NCBI RefSeq assembly: GCF_000208865.1
Contig: NC_018396.1
Span: forward strand, 496,001 to 560,000
Length of the DNA stretch: 64,000 nt
Direction: 5' to 3'
DNA from: Neospora caninum Liverpool
Lineage: Eukaryota > Apicomplexa > Conoidasida > Eucoccidiorida > Sarcocystidae
In this document: positions 1 through 13,700 of the stretch, piece after piece
Layout of the letters: each line of letters begins with the position of its first letter
How positions within the stretch are numbered: position 1 is the stretch's first letter
The notes under the pieces: model-generated
Databases searched by the model: none
What the model was told of the DNA's origin: nothing
What the model saw: only the letters and a program-made list of their open reading frames with translations
Made by a program: the position numbers and the translations under genes

Positions 1-183
1 GCGAAGCCAGAAGCAGTCAGGCGCATGCAAACTTTGTCTGTTGTCTTCCTGGTTCCTCCAACGCCACCCGTCTGTCTGTTCTGTCAGGAGTTTTCGAGGC
101 TTCCGGGTTGACGTTTTTCACCTCTCTCTCTTGCTTCGTCACCGCTTGCCGCTCGCTTTGTTGTGTGTTTTTGATCGCTGCAG

Positions 184-3100
184 ACCTCCTCGATAACGGC
201 ATGACTCTGGCGTACATGCTGAGGAAGATGCCGCTCGAAATCTTCCTGCGAACGGTAAGTTGCGTGCTCCGGGTGTCTCGAGTGAGGGGCAGGAACGGCG
301 AGACCGAGGAAGGCGCTGGAGACTCCAGGCACCTTGACAAAAAGGCAACCAGAGAGTCAGCCTGCAGCGCCGAAAACCGAGAGAGGAGAACGGAAGGAGC
401 GACGAGGGTTGGGAGCTGTGGTCTGAAGGAAGAGACGAGCGAGACGGAGGAGGAGAGACGGGAGAGGAGAGACGGAGGAGGAGAGACGGGAGAGGAGAGA
501 CGGAGGAGGAGAGACGGACGAGAAGGGGGGGCGAGATCGGAGCTATCTCCGCAAAAGCCGATGGGCTCGAAGCGCGCCTGCCCCGCCCACCTGCCTCGCC
601 ATTCTGTTGCTACCTCTATTCTTTCGTGGAACCTCTCCTTCGTCGTGACGGCACGCGAACTTCTGCCCAGCCGTCTCGGCCACGAACCCGTCCTCGCTCC
701 CCCTCTCGTGCTCCGGTTCCTTGTTTGGTCTCAGCTCCGATGTCCCGTCCGCCACTTCCTCTCCCACGTTTCGCGTCCTCTCTCTTTCTCCCTCCACGCG
801 TCTCGCCTACGCCTCCGCGCCCGCCGTCTCTTGTGTTTCTCTCACCGGCGCGTTGTCTCCCCGTCCCCTCCCAATGTTCGCGTTTCCTCGTGCGTTGTGA
901 CGGTGTCTCTCTGTCTTTGGGCCACGCCTTCCGCCCCGTCCGTTTTGTCACCTGTCTCCATCAAACAGATTGGCTGCGGGTACCGCGTGCCGTTCCTCGA
1001 CAAGCAGCTCTCGGCTCCCCATGCGTCTCAGTTGCTTCTCGAAGGCTTGCCACGCACGGTCTTCGACATTCTCGTTCTCTCCAGCCGCCAGCTTCACCTC
1101 AAGCGCCAGCGTCAGCAGCCGCCCACGTTGCCTCTGACCGGCAACAACAAGCGGAGTGCACCTGCGGCTCTCAGGCGGCTTCTCTCCACTCTATGTACGG
1201 GAACGTAAAGGAAAGAAAAACTGAGTTTGTCGACATCCGCGCCCGGCACATCCGCCCAGAGCGCCTCTGGGCGTGTGGCTAGCCGAGCGACGCGCGTCAG
1301 CGTTTGAGGCGGTAAAGGGAGCTGAGCATGTCATGTGCCTGCGGCAGACTGCATGCATCCAGAGATGAGCGCAACCACAGGGGCTCTCGAGCGTGAGCGG
1401 GTGTCTCCTACGGAGATACGGAAGCACTTCGCGAGGAATGATTTGCAGATCGATATCCACAGAGCGCGGCTGCAGACAGGGGGGATCCTTGCGGTTGGCT
1501 GTCGAGCTGAGGTATACGCGGTCGGGGGCTGTGTTTGATGGCTGGGGCGACAGGGGAGGTAAACTGCGTCAGATCCGCCTAGAGCGTAAGATGGAAGCGC
1601 GTCGCGTTCTTTCTTTCGCAACGCGGGAAACGCGCTCCATCATTTGACCTGGGAAAGTTCTACGGTCTTCTCTTTTGCCGGAGCGAGATCGAAAACAATG
1701 CCGTGCGGGAAGGGAGAAGCACTGCTTTGGATATGGCCGTTCTGAGGTGTCCGAGGGCGTGTCACGGGAGAGAAGGCAAGTGACCGCGGCCGCGCGTGCA
1801 CACGAGCCTGTGCGCACTGACCGTGATCAAGACTGTCTGCTTTTCTGATGCAGATTGAAGCTAGGAGGAAACCCAGGCACGCCCAAAGGCTAGACGCAAC
1901 ACTCTCCACTCGCCTCATAGTCTCGTTCTTCCTGTGCACTGTCGTGTCACGCAGATCGCATGGGGCTGGTTCGCGTCTCTGGCCCTTTTCCCAGCTCTTC
2001 CTCGCCGTCTTCGACTGTTTGCGAGACGCGGCGAGACGACCAGGCGACCGCAGGATCGGCTGAGGGTTCTGCCGGCGACACAAAACGGGACGCAGGCGCT
2101 GGGGAAATGTTGTCGGGAGTTGCGCGCTGGCATGTCGTTGAACTCGTGTCTCTCCCGGCGTTCGTTTCAGAGGTAAGGCAACGACAGGAACTCTTCAAGG
2201 TGTCCTTCTAGCTGTCAGAGGGTTTTCGCCGCTGCCTCTCGGTTCCGGGAACCATCAGGATCCGGCCTGCTGACGTATTTAGGGGTCTTACGGATTGGTT
2301 GTGTCTGCCTGCTCGTTTCCTGGTGGTTCCTTTCTTCAACACGCAAACTCTGGGCGTCGCACCATGCTACGAGGCATCGATTTCTTTTCCCGTCCGAACT
2401 GAAGACGAGCAGCCAGGGGAAGGCGGCACACTGCTGCTTCCTTGTCGCGGCTTCGCGATTCCAGTACCCTATTGCAGTCGCACAGTCCAAACCTGTGCTT
2501 CAGCTCTCTGCCGAGTTGCCACTCTTTGTCTCTGCAGAAAGAGCCCCGTTCATCCGCCGACGGATCGGCCGAGGCCCCGTCGCTCGGCCGCTTCGCCTTG
2601 CTCGTCCCCGGGGCCTTCGAAGCCTTTTGGGGCGACCTGCAGAGCGAGGTAGCTCGGTGGATTCACTTCAACGCGCCCTTGCCGCCCGCTTCCTTCGACG
2701 CCTTCCCCGGCAGGACACGGGCGGCGCGTGGCGAGCGGGAAGCACAAAGTTTGGGCGAGACCCACGAGTCAAGACGACACAGCGAGGCGAAAGGCGACAA
2801 CGAAGAGACGAAAGGTCTCGCTGAGCTTTCACGACCAAAGGTACCAGGTGTCGATAGATCGGGGCTTCCTCCCTCTCACAGCTTGCCAGAAACTGCGGAT
2901 GGCGACCAGCTTCTTCGCTGACGGCTGGCCGGACAGCCCCGGTGCCCTCACGTTTGCCGCTTTCCTTTTCACCGTCGTGTTTCTATCTGTGTAGTGGTCT
3001 TCAACTCCGCCGCCTACGGTTCTCTCGCGGGTCGCTGGTGCGGTTCTGATGTTTCGGCTGCTGTCCTCGGTCTGCGGGCGTCTCCTGCGTCCCAGTTCCA

Positions 3101-6100
3101 GGTTGTCGCCTGCCCCGGAACGTCGCCTGTCAGCCTGGAGTTTGACTGCACACTCACGGGAGGGAAAAGGGGAAACGGGAGAAGGACAGGCTCGCATGCA
3201 GTCGCTTCTCGCGCTTCTCTCTGCGGCTGCGCTGCGCCTCCAGGTTCCTCTGCCGGCCAACTTCCCCGTCGCCGAGGCATTCAGCAAGCGGAACTGGAAG
3301 GGCCAGATTCTCCTCACGCCGTATCTCCGGGTGCGTCGGTCTCTGCGTCTTCTCACCCCTGCCAAAGTGTGTTGGCGAGATTCTCCTTTTATCGGACGCC
3401 GACGCGGGTTTCGTGTGTCGTTTGCATGCGTGGACGCCTGTTTCGCTGTTCTCTTTCCTTCTTGTTTTTCACCATGTGTGTGGCTACAGCGCGCCTCTCG
3501 CGCCAGCAGGCAGAGGCGCACTCGTTCGTGCCCATTGAGACCCGTTTGTCAAAGAGGCTTCCTCGGTTTCTGTGTGTGTGTCGGTCTCCTTTTCGCGGCC
3601 ACCTCTGCAGGCCGAACTCGATGCATTCGCCGAGAACATCTTGGAACGCTACCGAGAGGCTGGTGGCGAGGAACTGGGGCGCCTCGTGTTTTCGCCTCAT
3701 AGCCCCGAGGTGCAGGATCTCGCGGCCAGGCTGAGAATCCCGACAGATGTAAGCCACCCTTTTCGTGGAGTCGTCAGGCACCCTGCGTCCCTTGTTTTGT
3801 GATCCGTTCTAAGCTGCTCCGGTACTGAATGCATCTGTGGTCCGTGGTTATACAATGCCGAACCTTTAACGCAGTTCCTGTTTGGAAACCTATTTCCGTC
3901 CGGGCCACAGCGCGTGCGACCGAATGCTTCTCGGTTTTTACGCGATGTCGCCATTCTGCTCCCTGTCTCGCTAGCCATAAGGATACCTCGACCCCTACAG
4001 GTGTAGCCCTCAGCCCGAGCGTATGATTTCTCTCTCTTTCTCCGAGCACACATTTCTGTATTGCCTAGGTGAACACAGGTTTTAGTGCGGGCGCGCTTTG
4101 CACGCGCTGTGTGCCTTTGTTCCTCCTTGGATCCCCTGCGTGTCGCGAATGTCAACTCGCTCTGGGAGGCGTCTCTGTGGGCGGCGTTTCGTCTCTCCTA
4201 CTGTTTATGTTTCTTCCACACACCCAGCAAGACACACAGTCTTCGGCATCCCGATCTGCTCTCGCATTCCGCTGCTTCACCTGCCCGTGTGGGCGCCTGC
4301 GTCGCGTTTCGCCCTCTTTGTCTCGCTGCTCCTCACCGAGGGCCCCGCCTCGCGAGATCTCTGCGGGCTTCTCCGCCTCTCACAGCTTTAGAACTCGCCT
4401 GCGTTCTTGTTGCTGTATTCCTCAGGTCGTTCTGCGCTTTCTGTTGCGGCTCTTCGAAACGCGCGGTGGCATCGGCTGCGGCTTCCAGAGCCTCGCTCTT
4501 CACTTGCCTGGACCGCTGTCCCCCGGAGGGAGTGCTGGAGAAGACGAAGACGCGGAGGCCAGAGGCGGCCGACGGAAGCGACGACGCCTCGAGGACGACG
4601 ACGTGGCGGGCTCGGTCAGCGGCGGAGGCGAGAGCGAGACGGACGAGGACAGCGAGAGGCGAGAGAAGGAAAGGCGCGCGGATGACGAGAGACGGAAGGA
4701 GAGAGAGAGAAAACTTCTCGTCGGAAGACGCCTCCTTCTTCTCCACCGGACACGGGACGTCCGCTTTCGATGCCACTTGTGTGGCTGTCTGTACAGCTTG
4801 ATCCGAGCTCTCAAGCACCACTACCAAAAAATCCACAAAACCGAACTCCCTGCAGATTCCGACGCTTACGTCCTACCGTGGGAAAAAGAAAAGTATGCAC
4901 CACGACAGTTACAGAGCACGCATATATATATATATATATATAGTGCTGACGCACACATAGATCTGCACGCGTGTCTCTGTTCCTATATATATATATATAT
5001 ATACATGGGTAGATGGATAAAGGCAGATTGTTTTGCACGTATTTTTAGACGTGTATAAATCCCGACTGAAGCCGGCTATGCGGATGTTGGGTTTTTATGG
5101 TTTCAGGCGAATCCAAAAGGTCCAACAAGCTCAGGAGCAGAGGCAGCTAGCCCTTGCATTTCGCCGAAAACGAAAGCAACAAGAAAGAGGAGACGAACTA
5201 GGTAAGTTCTCTCTTTCTCCCCCCTTCAGCTATGCCTCCCTATCTCATTTGTATCTTGTGCTCGTTTTTTTCGTGCCTCACATTCGCAGGTGCTAGCCGC
5301 AATATCTATCCTTAGATACCGATATATATATATATATATATATATTCAGACGCATTTTCGACTGACTTAACACCAGTATCGCCGTCCACGTGCACGTGTA
5401 TATACGCACATGCACTGAGAGATCTGCACGCATGTTTGTCGGCTCACATGCGGCACCATGTGTATCTTGCATTCAACTCTGTGCGGCCATGTGTGGTTTT
5501 GCTTTCCCCCCCGCCCCCCCCCCCCCCGCAGGCGGCTCTCTTCCCGGGTCAGGCAGACTGTTCCGCAGCTTTCAGCGGTTTCGGCGAGATGATGGTTTCC
5601 CAGACAATCACGCCAAAGAGGAAGATGATGAAGAGGAAATACCATCCTTTCCTCATTTCAGAGATGAAGACGGCTCACTAGACAATACGACAGCTTCGTG
5701 GTTTCCAGATAGACCAGGCAAGGTGAGTTACGTCTTGCGTCCCTACTTCCACATATCCCAAGTTGAATGTATATGCGTATATGCAAAACAGTCATCAGAT
5801 TTCTAATTTAAAATTTCTTGTAAATTATATGAAGCACCAAAAGCTTTTAGAGCTCAAATTTCCATTTCCCCAAATCGTTGACCACCTAAATGTTTTTCAC
5901 CTTTTAAAGGTTTTCGTAAAATTTCAGTATAAGATCCTGCAGTAAATATATATATATATATTATAGACAGGGTGATCATAGTGATATGAATATATCAAAG
6001 GCGTAGACCTACGTGCAGGGCTTGGTTTAGGCGTCTGTCTATTCCTGGGTGTCGTCTCATCAGCATGTAGGACTGCATGCGGATTTCGCTCAGGGCAGTC

Positions 6101-6343
6101 ACGGCGCCAGCTCGTCAGCGGCGGGACTTCTGTCCGCGGCCGTTCAACGGTTTCTTCGGTCCATGCGGAAAGGTAAAGAACGTCGCATTTCACTACAGTT
6201 AGGCTTCCGATTCTCCATTCACTCCTGGCGCGTGTACAATCTAAAAGGCATGTCCTGCCGCATGCACTCGAGTCCCGTCGACTGTCTTTCGAATCTCCCC
6301 AAGCGCGGGTCAGTTCCAGAACTCCGCACAGGCATGGGTCTTC

Positions 6344-6382
<39 letters not shown>

Positions 6383-7735
6383 TAGGCATGCATATGTGTG
6401 TATATGTATATATGCTTTCTCGTATGTATGTGTGAATGTATATAAGATTGAATATAGTGTGATTTATGAATGCGAACCTAAAAGGCAGCGCTCGGCGGAG
6501 GTGAATTCAGCAGGACTAGCTAGCGGGTGTGTCTGCGACTGTAGATGATGTCCTGAGCACCACATGTTGTTGCTTTCGCAAAATGTCGGGACCGGGGAGA
6601 GTCTCAATCGTTTGTTGAACAATTACATCGTGTGTTTTGACGTTTCGTGTTTGTGGTTTCAGAGGACGAATTCGTGTTTGTCGCTGCCAGCGTGGTGGCG
6701 GAACGCCTTTTTGTCGCCGCGCAGCGTCTGGCGTTCTCTCGCCAATCTCGCCCCTCTGAACCTGCCGGCGGCGAGTTCGATGCCGGCAGGCCCTCAAGTT
6801 CCTCGTCCTCGTTTCCGTTCTTTGCCTCTAATTCTTCCGGGTACTCTACCTTCTCGCCGGGGTGCGCCGGAGGAAGCGAGAATGTCAGCGATCCCACAAG
6901 TGTGTTTGGCGTAGACGGCCGAACGGTTCCTGCGGCCGCTCATCCTGTGTGGCAGGTGAGCCTCCGTGGGGCGTAAAAAGGCGTTTTCTCTTGAGGTTAA
7001 GAAAGGTTTGGTTTTCGGCCAGTCCTCAACGGTCCGTCTGCTCATTCCCTCACCGTTCCAACCTCGTTTTCTCTTGCAGAATTCCTACGCGTTTCGCTGC
7101 GATACTTGCTCTCCGGATTCTTCTCTACCCTATTCCCTCGTGCTGTATCCTGCTTCGTTTCTCTTTCCTGCTGTTCACGCGCCTCTGTCGCCCGTTTCAT
7201 ACGTTACCTTTCCGTCTTCCTCTCCTTTTCTCGACGGTGTCTCCCGTCCCATCCTGCCTCTGTCCGTGTTTTGGCATTCGTCATGGCCTTTCCGTTCTTC
7301 TTGTTGGCCCTTCTTCACTCTTTGTCTGTAGCCGTTACGTTCCTCGCTCTGCCGTTTCCCCCTCTCATGCGTGTAGCGCGTCAGCGATTTCTCTTTTCGT
7401 ATCCCCTTGGTGTCACTCTTCGCGCCCTGCAGATCATTAGCACCCTGTGTAGCGCCACGCTCGAGCCCACTGCATGCATGCACATCTTCTCCTTCCTCAT
7501 GCTGCATCGCCCAACCAATTACCGCGCATTCAACAACTGCCGGTAGGTCGTTTTTCTTTCCGGTTTTCTACCTTCACGCGGTTGCCAAGTCTCTGTCGCC
7601 CACCAACGCATGAGTCGCTGCTGGCGAGGCTTCTGCGTCTCAACGCCTTCCAACTGAGTTGTTTCGCGGCGTTGCCTTGTCTCTCTTCTTTTCGCTCTAC
7701 CCCCCACCCCGTTCCTTTCTCTGCCTCCCGCTCGG

Positions 7736-7781
<46 letters not shown>

Positions 7782-10700
7782 AATTTCCTTTGGGTTTGGC
7801 GTGTTTTCCGTCCACTCGTTCCGCTTGCTGCTTTCTGGGCCTCGCACCGTGTCTTCGTGCGTCTCGCTCCGCGTCGCTCTCTGCAGTCGCCTCGCTGGCT
7901 TCGACCTCAAAAGCCGCGTGAACGCCTGCCGGATTCCGTCGCTTCTCGATACACGCCCCGCGTCGCTGGAGGACGCGTGCGAGGCTGAAGCTGACCCCTT
8001 CGCCTTGGCTGACGCGGCGCTCTTTGCGCAACCTCACCAGCCTCATTTGCCTGCTTCCTCCCTTCCCAGCGACAGGCTCGTGGGTGCCGGCGAGCCCGCG
8101 GACCGCCTACTCTTGCGGCCAGCGCCTTCGCCTTCCTGGGGCCTTTCCCTCACCCCTCAAAGAATGCGGGCTGCGTCGCTGGTGAGGAGCATCGGCGCGG
8201 CAAAGAGGCCACATAAACAACCTAGATGTAGCGAGGCGTAGTCGTCAGTTGAAGATGTCTTGTCTCTTTTGTGTGGCGTGCCAACGTGGCGGCAAACTGG
8301 GAGCTTGGATAAGACTACGCCTTGGACATTAAAAAGGCGATTCAACATCCCAGTTTGCGAGTTGCTTCTTCCTCTGTGAAAGATTTTGATGGTGACACGA
8401 CCCTTCACTTCAAAATCGGGTTCTCATCCAGAGCCACTCAAGTGCATCTACGCGGGTCTCCGTCCCACATTTGCCTCTTTTTCTTCCCGAGACGTGTTGC
8501 CTTCCTCACTGTCGACCTCGCATTTGACCCATGTTGTTTCGGCACCCGCCTCGGCTGACCCTTCCTGTAGTCATCACGCTTTGTCTTTTTTCGCTGTCCT
8601 CTTTTCGCTTCCACGCGGTGTCTCTGCCTCTTCTTTTCCCTTCCGCCTTTCTCGCCTTCCGTTGTCATGTTTTCTCCTTTTCTCCAGTGGTCTCAGCACA
8701 CTTTGGCCTTTGTCATTTTGTCCAAGCAGTTTTTGGCCGAACACGCACCTTCGTTGCTGTCGCTCAGTGCGTTCTCTGTTGCTCCTCACCCCGCTGTCTT
8801 TCTGCGTGTCTCCTGCCTTCTTGACAGACATGTCGACCGCTGAACTGCCCGCGAGTCGTGCTCGCGCGCACCGTGTTGAAGATGATTCTGCTCACGCCTC
8901 TCACGCACTACCGGCCTTACACAGCCTTCGAGGCAGCGCAGGAACTCCGCGAAGGCGAGTGGACAGCCGTCTGGCGTGTGTGGAGTCTCCGCGGCTGGGT
9001 CACGCACGTCAAGCAGCCGCTGCCGCTCCATTTGCGACCGCCTCGCGCACGATCCTCGGCCGCCTCGACCTCTGCGGGCTCGACGCGCAGCCGGAGTTCC
9101 GCTGTGGGCCGCCTCGACGAGGAAGAGGGGAGGGACGACAAAGCAGGCGAGAAAGGAGAGAAACGCGAAGGCGGCGCCACGCGGAAATCGCCGTTGCATG
9201 CGTTGCTGGCCGCGAAATGCAGACGGTCGTTCGCCCTTAGCGCGTAAGGCGACAGAAATGGAGGGGACGGAACTGAACAGCGGGGGCGCCCGGGTACCCT
9301 GCCCGCGTCTCTGGTNNNNNNNNNNNNNNNNNNNNNNNNNNNNNNNNNNNNNNNNNNNNNNNNNNNNNNNNNNNNNNNNNNNNNNNNNNNNNNNNNNNNN
9401 NNNNNNNNNNNNNNNGACATGGCGGCAGCGGAGCGGGCGAAGAGAGCCGAGCAGGCGCCTTGTCGGCCTCGTCGCCGTTCAGCTCGCCGCCGAGAACCAA
9501 TAGCGGCGTGAAGTCCCCTTTGATCAACGGCGCGTTTCGAGACGACGCGTTTCTGCCCCTGATTTCGCCCGGTGCGAGCGCCTCTTTCCTCTCCCCGGCA
9601 GCCCGCTCGAACATGCAAGAGAAAACCAAAGAGACACCGGTCCCCCTCACCGCCGAGGACATCGAACACCTCCAAGATCGAAGACAGAGCAGGAACAAGG
9701 ACGACGGGAAGCAGAACAGAAGCGAGACATATCTCGTGGAGTAAAGGAGAGAGAACGAGAAGAGGGACAAGCGGAGAGGCACACGAGAAGGGAAGGACGG
9801 CGACCATGTCGGGGTCGCATCAAAATTTAATCTTTGTTTCTAATGTAGGCACATGTGTCTATCGGCAAACGAGAAGTATATATATATATATATATATATA
9901 TATTAACCAGCGTGTACGATCCGCTTCCATGTTTCTTTGACGAGTGATCGATACTAAAAGCTGAGCTATTCATTCTGTCGTTTCACGGTTCGCAGTGGCT
10001 GCCGGGCGTTTTTGTGTCACGGCAAAGACCACATAAAGTCACATGGCCTTCCCTTCTGCCTGCGAATCGTGTTTTCAGGGGCGCTCGCGCGGCACTGTTC
10101 GGCAAGCTCCGCGTCCTGCGATCTCTCTCTGCGTGTTGCCATGCCATCCTGGAAAACAGCGAAACGTGCAACAGAGACTCTGAGGACACGAGTTGCAGCG
10201 CCTTCCAGGCGGCGTCTCCTGCCGCCATCGCCTGTGGGCCCTCTTTGGCCTCCCCCCGCTGCACTTCGCCAGGCGTCTCCGCGCGGTCCAAAAGGGGGGG
10301 ATGCGCCGAGACAGAGGAGACAGCAGACCAGACAGATGAGACAGCAAACGAACCAAGACAGCTGAGGAGACAAGGAACGGAAGGCGATCCGGAGACGCAG
10401 GGCATCTGCGCTTTATCGCCTCCGGACGGAGAGAAGAAAGATGTCGCGTCTGCCGGCATCTCGTGGAGAGACATAAGCAACGCGTCTCTGGGGATTTCGC
10501 CTGCGTCCGCCCTGATTCTCTTGGAGCGCATGGCGCAGGACGATCTCCTCCTCCTTCCCGGGTGGGAAGCAGACAGAGACGGACTGTCTCCTTTGCAGGC
10601 GTGCATGCAAGGAAATCCAGGTGGAGGAGCGGAGACCGAGGCGGACACTCGAGACGGGCAAGACGACCCCGTGGAGCAGTACTACGCGCGCGTCTGTGGC

Positions 10701-13700
10701 CCGTCGGGGCCTCAGCCGAGTTGCAGGAGAACGGCGGGATACGAAGGCCAAAAAGGTCAGAGTGCAGAAGGGGAAAGCGACACACTCTTGTTCGGAGACA
10801 GCCGAGGGTCCGCCGATGCGCCCACGTCGGCGAACGAGGAAAGGGCCTCCAGGAGCAACGACGGAAAGGCCGAACACGAACAGGAGGTACGCAGGCGCTC
10901 CTGTGCTTGTGAGTAGTGACTTCGAGCAGCCGCTCAAACTGCTCGAAGAACGCGAATCATCGACGCGAAGTCTCCTCTCCTTTCTTTCGCTTCTCCACTG
11001 AGCTGTCTCCGTCGTCTGTCACAGTGCCGTGCATGTGTGCCGCACGCACCCGTCGTTTGTGCTCTGCTATTTGGACGGTAACCAAACGGTTGCAGCCGCA
11101 AATGTCACATGCGAAATATAGGGACGGCGCACGCCTCACAGCCACGGGGGGATTCACAGTGCAAAGAGAGAACAAGCAGACAAGTATGGATCGGGATGGC
11201 GATCTTTTCGCCTGCCGACTCGACGCTTCGATTAGTGGACACGTTGAGAGTTGTTCTTAATGCATTCCTCTTATGTGAAGCAGATTGCACCAGATCAGGG
11301 GGCAAACGCCGGCGCGGCGGCATTCGCGCTTCTATTTCAGTTCTACCTCCACTGCGGTGCTAGCGACCATCGAGGCAATTTCATGCCGTACCATTCTTTT
11401 GTTTTCGCAGCCTCTTGGGGACGAAGCAGCTGACGAAGCGGCCGAAGCTGAAGAGCTCCTCGACGATGTAAGAATGTGGAGGGGGCGTTTTCCGTTCCGC
11501 TCGGTGCACCAGCAACCGATTCCACAACCAAAATTTGGCGCGCCGCGACAGAAGGCCTGTCGCAATCGCCACCTCTTGCTCTGGCTCAGCAGCGGCTCCA
11601 CGCGTGTTTCTCGCTGGTTTCTCGTGGACTCCACCACTCCCGACCGCGTGTCGCGTTTTCTGCGTGTTTCTGGCTTCCTTAAAGCCGTTCACAATGCTCT
11701 CTGGTGTTTGGAGAATCCAGCCTCCCCCTGTTGCTTGGTTTGTGCTTTGACCTCTCCTGCGTTCCAATCCTTTCTCCCTGCTCTCCACCATTCCCTCCCG
11801 GGAATCTTTCCTCCCATGCTGTTTTTGTCCCTCCCTGTCTACGCCCGTCTCTCTCCCTGTCTACGCCCGTCTCTCTCCCTGTCTACGCCCGTCTCTCTCC
11901 CTGTCTCTGTCCCTCTCTCACCCTGTCTCTGTCCCTCTCTCTCCCTATCCCTTATCTCTTTCGTTTCTCTCTGCGCTCCGTCGTTTTCTCTCTCACTCGC
12001 ACTGCCTCTGTTCTCGGCCTCGCCCCGTGTGCTCGCCTCTCTCTGTCGCTTTCCTCGCGCCCTGTGGCGTTACTCCTTTTGCGTCCCCGATGTGTCGCTC
12101 TCGCGCCGAAACCTGCGTTCCACCCCCTGCTTCAGCATTTTCAGTTTCGCCCCTGATCCCTACTCTGTTCTCTTTTTTCCCAGGAAGATCTGGACAGGAG
12201 TCTCCTTCGTCTTCTGCTTGAAGGCACCGGCGGGGCTTCGGGTGCGCCGCTGCCTTCCGACGCCGACGCTGCGTCCCCGTCTGCAGACAACTCCGGCCTC
12301 TTTGCTTCCTCCTTCTTGGCCGGCGACGGCGATGACGAAGACGATGACAAGGCGCGAGACGAGGACCACGAACATGGCGACCGCGCCGCCTCGCTGGCTG
12401 CTCGCATTGTCGAGGGGGGCGTCACGACCCACCTGCTGCGTCTGACGCGTGGTGTGCCGCACCTCGCGAGTCTCCGCATGCAGACGCGCGACTCACACGC
12501 GGTGAAACCGTCGCGTTCCTTCGGTGTCGACACACCCGTGGCGTCTCCGTCTGGCCTGGTGGTGAGGCGCCGAGCCTCCGCTTCCACCGATGCAGGGTCT
12601 TGCGAGGGAGAAGGCGCGAAGGAAAGACGCGAGCTCGAACGAGCGGCGAGCAACGAAGCTCAAGACGCCACAGGCGCGGTGAAGCGTGGGACGTGTGAGG
12701 TGGCGTCCGTTTTGCCTGTCTCTTTATCGTGTGCGCGTCGCCCCGCCGCCCAGCGTGATTCGCCACTGCCGCCTCCAGGCTACCACTTGGTCGATGGATT
12801 CCTCGGCGCAGCGAGCGAACAGGACGCCGTTGACCCGTCCATGTTTCCTCCCACTTTCTCCCACGGCAGTGCCGCGTTTGCAGCGTGGGCGCACCACGTT
12901 CTCGCGGCCTCGTCCGAAGGCACCTGCCTTGGGGACAATTCGAGGGCGTGTGAGGGGGGAAAGGAAGAAAATGCTTGGAACCTCTCGCCGCCTCCGCTGC
13001 CTGAGGCGGGGAGCGGCGGCTTTCCTCTCTGTCTGCCAGAATTCGAAGAGGACCGTAAGTGGGGCTGGTGGAGGGACGCGACGGCCACGGTGCGATTGCA
13101 TGCGAGCCCTGTCTATTCGCCTCTTCTCTTCAAGGCGCAGCGGGGGTCGGCTGAGCAAAGCCCCGACGATGCACCTGCCGAGGTGAACGGAAGAAAGGAC
13201 AACGCGCCGAACAGCCAACTGGACCGGGAGGCAAGCAGGCTGTCTCCACGAGGAACGGCGGCCACGGCTGGGTCTGCCTGTCCGAAACGGAGAGGCCAAG
13301 GCAACCTCGAAGGCGCTACTGACGACCGCGGAGGTCGCGCCGAGAACCGAAAGCAAGGGGGCGACGTGGGGCGCGAGGCTGCAGGACGGCAGGGCTTCTC
13401 CGTGATGGGCGAACGGTGCGCGCACCAGAGACGCGGGCAGGGTACTGGACCCGACGAAGAACAAAGTGGGAAAGGAACAGCGAGGGAGACAGGGAAGACC
13501 GATCTAGGGTCCGCTGGAGGCGCGCGCCTTACGTTTATTCATGAATCCTCCTTCCCTCCGTCAGGGGGACCGATCCTAGACAGGGAAGTCTGGCGGGCGT
13601 GCCTCCTTGCCTCGGAGTCCGCCGAGGGAGCGCGCGGGGTGGAGCGGCGTGAAGAGTGTTGCAGGAGAAAAGGCAAACAGGCGCCGAGGCCGCCGTCACC

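Noticed and set aside
108..1208. 366-codon plus-strand frame at the window start
   Set aside because: It is two real exons (184-254 and 969-1110) joined by an intron that happens to stay open and contains a purine-rich minisatellite. It has no ATG support as a single gene.
9983..10785. Minus-strand frames of 221 and 236 codons
   Set aside because: Antisense to the 9996-10886 exon. No splice structure or recognisable protein.
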